The notes beneath the pieces were generated by a model. It was not told where the DNA came from. It saw only the letters and a list, made by a program, of their open reading frames with translations, and searched no databases. Shown here in pieces: positions 5,102 through 6,642 of a DNA stretch of 6,642 nt. The stretch's first letter is position 1. Every line of letters starts with the position of its first letter. A program made the translations under genes and the position numbers. The stretch spans positions 1-6,642 of the forward strand of contig JAUWJC010000238.1 of NCBI GenBank assembly GCA_030607895.1, given 5' to 3'. The stretch is from Pirellulales bacterium. GTDB taxonomy: Bacteria; Planctomycetota; Planctomycetia; Pirellulales; Thermoguttaceae.

Positions 5102-6642
5102 TGGTTTCCAGGGCGATTACTCCGTCCCAATCGGGCGGCGGGGTGCGGTTGTGTTGGGCAATATAGACGGTAAGGAAATCGGTCACCAGGTCTTCCGTCG
5201 GAATCCGATGCAGCAACTCGAAGGCCTCCGGCCAGCGACCGGCAAGAAAGGCGTCCAGGGCCGCTTCGTAGTGGTCCAAATGTTCGTCGCTAAGCAGCGG
5301 GTATTCCGACTCGGGTGGCAGTAGCTCGCTCACTTCCAGCGGCGTATCCAGGCCGAAAGGCCGGACGACGGCCAGTCGGCGGACGCGGGCCGTTTGGCGG
5401 TCCACCTGGCCGCGGATCGCCCGGGCGGTGGTTTCATCCAGAAGGATGGGTGCCCGAAGTGTCTTGGTCATCCCCTCCAGCCGGGAAGCCAGATTGACGA
5501 CCGGCCCGAACACGGTCACCTTGACCTGGTCGACCGTGCCGATCTTACCCGCCACCGCCTTGCCGGTGGCCACGCCTATTCCGGCATGGAACCCGGCCAG
5601 TGGGCTTGCCGGGTCTTTTGCGGCGGCTTGGAATTCACTTCGGATACCCAGTGCGGCGCGGCAGGTTCGCTCGGCGGCATCTTGGGCAGCCAGCGGCCAA
5701 CCCCAGAACCCCATTGCGGCATCGCCCTGGAAATCACCCACCACGCCGCCCTGGTCGAGTATCTGGTGCGGCATCACGCCCAGCGCTTTGCTCACGCGGC
5801 GGAGCAGTTCCATCAGGTTGTCGGCGTGCCGCTCGGTCTCGCGCGAGAAACCGCGAAGGTCGCAAAACAAAACCGAAACGTCGGTCTCGCGGGGCGTCAG
5901 GTCCAAGTCGGGGTCTTCCAGCGAGAGGGTTTCCAGCACGACGGGCGAGAAGAACTGGCTGAGGTTGGCGTGCTGCCGTTCCAACAGACGCATCTGGCGG
6001 AGCGAACCGAGCATGGCGGCAACCAACTCGGTGAACTTCATGTCTTCGCGCAGGTCGCTCGGGTCTGGCGAACTTGGACGGGGCGAGCCGGAGACGGGGG
6101 GCGATTCGGTGCTGAACCGGCCGGCAACGTAGAAGGCCCAATCGTGACGGGTCCAATCGTGCCCGGGTCGATCGTGACTGGGCCGATCGGGGGCGTTCTT
6201 AATCATCACGGGCGTGCAGAAGGCCCAGTCGAAGTTGCTGCTCGCGGTGAACTGCTGTGCAGCCGCGGCGTCGGTTCCCGGCCAAACGTGCAGCACGCTC
6301 TGCCGTTGCCGCAGCGATTCGACGATCAACCGCTCGCTGGGCTGAAAGTCGTCCTGAGTGAGTGTTCGCTGGTCCCAATGGAGTACGCGTACCAGTGGAC
6401 GACCTTCAGGCGTAATGTCGATAGGGCCGAAAAAGGGACCAGGTTTAATTTGCCGGAACGGCCCGGAGGGTGCTTCGCACAAATTAAACCTGGTCCCTTT
6501 TTCGGCGCCTTCGACGGCCACGACAGCCGCCGTGGCGGCCCGGGGAGCCCCGGCCAACAACATGCTCACCAGGCGGACGCACAGTTCGCTGTCGCCGGCG
6601 GCGCCGGAAATCACCTGCGGCAGCCGGCTGAGCACCTCCAGC
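5097..6642 (-). CDS. Class III adenylate/guanylate cyclase with GAF-like domain (N-terminus outside window)
   Basis: The frame is open to the right edge (first codons L-E-V), so the protein is partial; an FHA domain upstream is common in planctomycete relatives but unseen. Numbering from the GTG codon at 6635: LSRLPQVISGAAGDSELCVRLVSMLLAG opens a GAF-like sensor (about 1-172, ending AFYVAGRF); a Ser/Pro linker (175-195); a helical stretch with LSQFFSPVVLETL (225-237); the cyclase catalytic domain (about 250-405); a C-terminal helical tail (HYEAALDAFLAGRWPEAF, about 455-472). Metal-binding Asp259 (FCDLRGFS) and Asp305 (FQGD), and transition-state Asn381 and Arg385 (NLASR), are present. The residue usually Lys in K-F-x-G-D is Asp301, and the partner position is Thr374. 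It should make a cyclic nucleotide in the cytoplasm, with uncertain substrate. Codons 44-70 come from an inverted-repeat element, and residues about 151-165 from a 15-bp tandem repeat. Confidence 0.9.
   Translation of the reverse strand, partial: LEVLSRLPQVISGAAGDSELCVRLVSMLLAGAPRAATAAVVAVEGAEKGTRFNLCEAPSGPFRQIKPGPFFGPIDITPEGRPLVRVLHWDQRTLTQDDFQPSERLIVESLRQRQSVLHVWPGTDAAAAQQFTASSNFDWAFCTPVMIKNAPDRPSHDRPGHDWTRHDWAFYVAGRFSTESPPVSGSPRPSSPDPSDLREDMKFTELVAAMLGSLRQMRLLERQHANLSQFFSPVVLETLSLEDPDLDLTPRETDVSVLFCDLRGFSRETERHADNLMELLRRVSKALGVMPHQILDQGGVVGDFQGDAAMGFWGWPLAAQDAAERTCRAALGIRSEFQAAAKDPASPLAGFHAGIGVATGKAVAGKIGTVDQVKVTVFGPVVNLASRLEGMTKTLRAPILLDETTARAIRGQVDRQTARVRRLAVVRPFGLDTPLEVSELLPPESEYPLLSDEHLDHYEAALDAFLAGRWPEAFELLHRIPTEDLVTDFLTVYIAQHNRTPPPDWDGVIALETK
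6139..6195 (-). repeat. 15-bp tandem repeat inside the cyclase gene (3.8 units)
   Basis: Units CAATCGTGACGGGTC, CAATCGTGCCCGGGT and CGATCGTGACTGGGC, plus a partial CGATCGGGGGCG. They encode the pentapeptide series RPSHD-RPGHD-WTRHD between two probable GAF-like strands (AFCTPV and AFYVAGRF), an in-frame loop expansion. Confidence 0.8.
6426..6506. repeat. 81-bp perfect inverted-repeat element in frame in the cyclase gene
   Basis: Two perfect 27-bp arms (6426-6452 and 6480-6506; each contains GGGACCAGGTTTAATTTG on one strand or the other) flank a 27-nt centre. The total is 81 bp, and its edges fall on codon boundaries. It is translated as 27 codons (AEKGTRFNLC ... IKPGPFFG) within the GAF-like region, between AAVVAVEG and PIDITPEG, without disrupting the frame. 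This has the shape of a small non-autonomous mobile palindrome (MITE or REPIN-like). Confidence 0.9.

Noticed and set aside
5428..6132. Plus-strand open frame of 234 codons opposite the cyclase
   Set aside because: It is a shadow of the clearly coding minus-strand cyclase domain, rich in Ser/Arg with no recognisable motif.
6633..6635. GTG at 6635 as the true start of the cyclase
   Set aside because: The frame stays open to the window edge, and the residues around it (LEVLSRLPQVISGA) look like the middle of a domain linker, so the gene most likely continues outside.

Overview
The window looks like chromosomal DNA of a planctomycete, most likely Pirellulales-like. This is inferred from the gene types (an FHA/GAF-type class III nucleotide cyclase, a secreted Pro-rich TPR protein, a shortened MnmE-like GTPase), the GC-rich coding style, weak or absent Shine-Dalgarno sites at some starts, and intergenic spaces packed with short palindromes and 7-bp tandem repeats. 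No marker gene here settles the taxonomy.

Layout, left to right. Bases 1-372 hold two small plus-strand coding regions: the 3' end of an unrecognised gene (3-248) and an overlapping 43-45 residue ORF behind a strong AGGAGG. This part is about 48% GC (174 of 360 bases counted), visibly lower than the rest. Bases 366-640 are a repeat-filled gap between convergent genes, with two heptad arrays of one family in opposite orientation. All remaining genes are on the minus strand, so they are transcribed right to left in the order cyclase (5097-6642, 5' end outside the window), MnmE-like GTPase (3655-4935), signal-peptide TPR protein (1190-3250), FxsA-like membrane protein (638-1099). The gaps are 161, 404 and 90 bp. 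The set does not read as one pathway: FxsA is a membrane protein, the TPR protein is exported, the GTPase is a tRNA-modification-family paralogue, and the cyclase is a signalling protein.

The most striking content is the repeats. (i) Four arrays of 7-bp units belong to three sequence families. Each overlaps or abuts a stop codon and runs from it into the 3' untranslated side. (ii) Two pairs of GTTCCCAAGC-type palindromes, resembling REPINs, bracket the GTPase gene. (iii) Two larger inverted-repeat elements lie in frame inside coding sequences: one of about 127 bp in the GTPase, and an 81-bp element (27-bp arm, 27-nt loop, 27-bp arm) in the cyclase. They add roughly 40 and 27 codons. This resembles the protein-embedded palindromic elements known from Rickettsia. 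(iv) Two 15-bp in-frame tandem repeats make pentapeptide expansions in the TPR protein and the cyclase.

Two proteins also carry sequence anomalies. The GTPase has intact G motifs but lacks the C-terminal CIGK motif and the RPGEF-type motif of MnmE. The cyclase keeps its metal and transition-state residues but has Asp where the purine-selecting Lys is expected.
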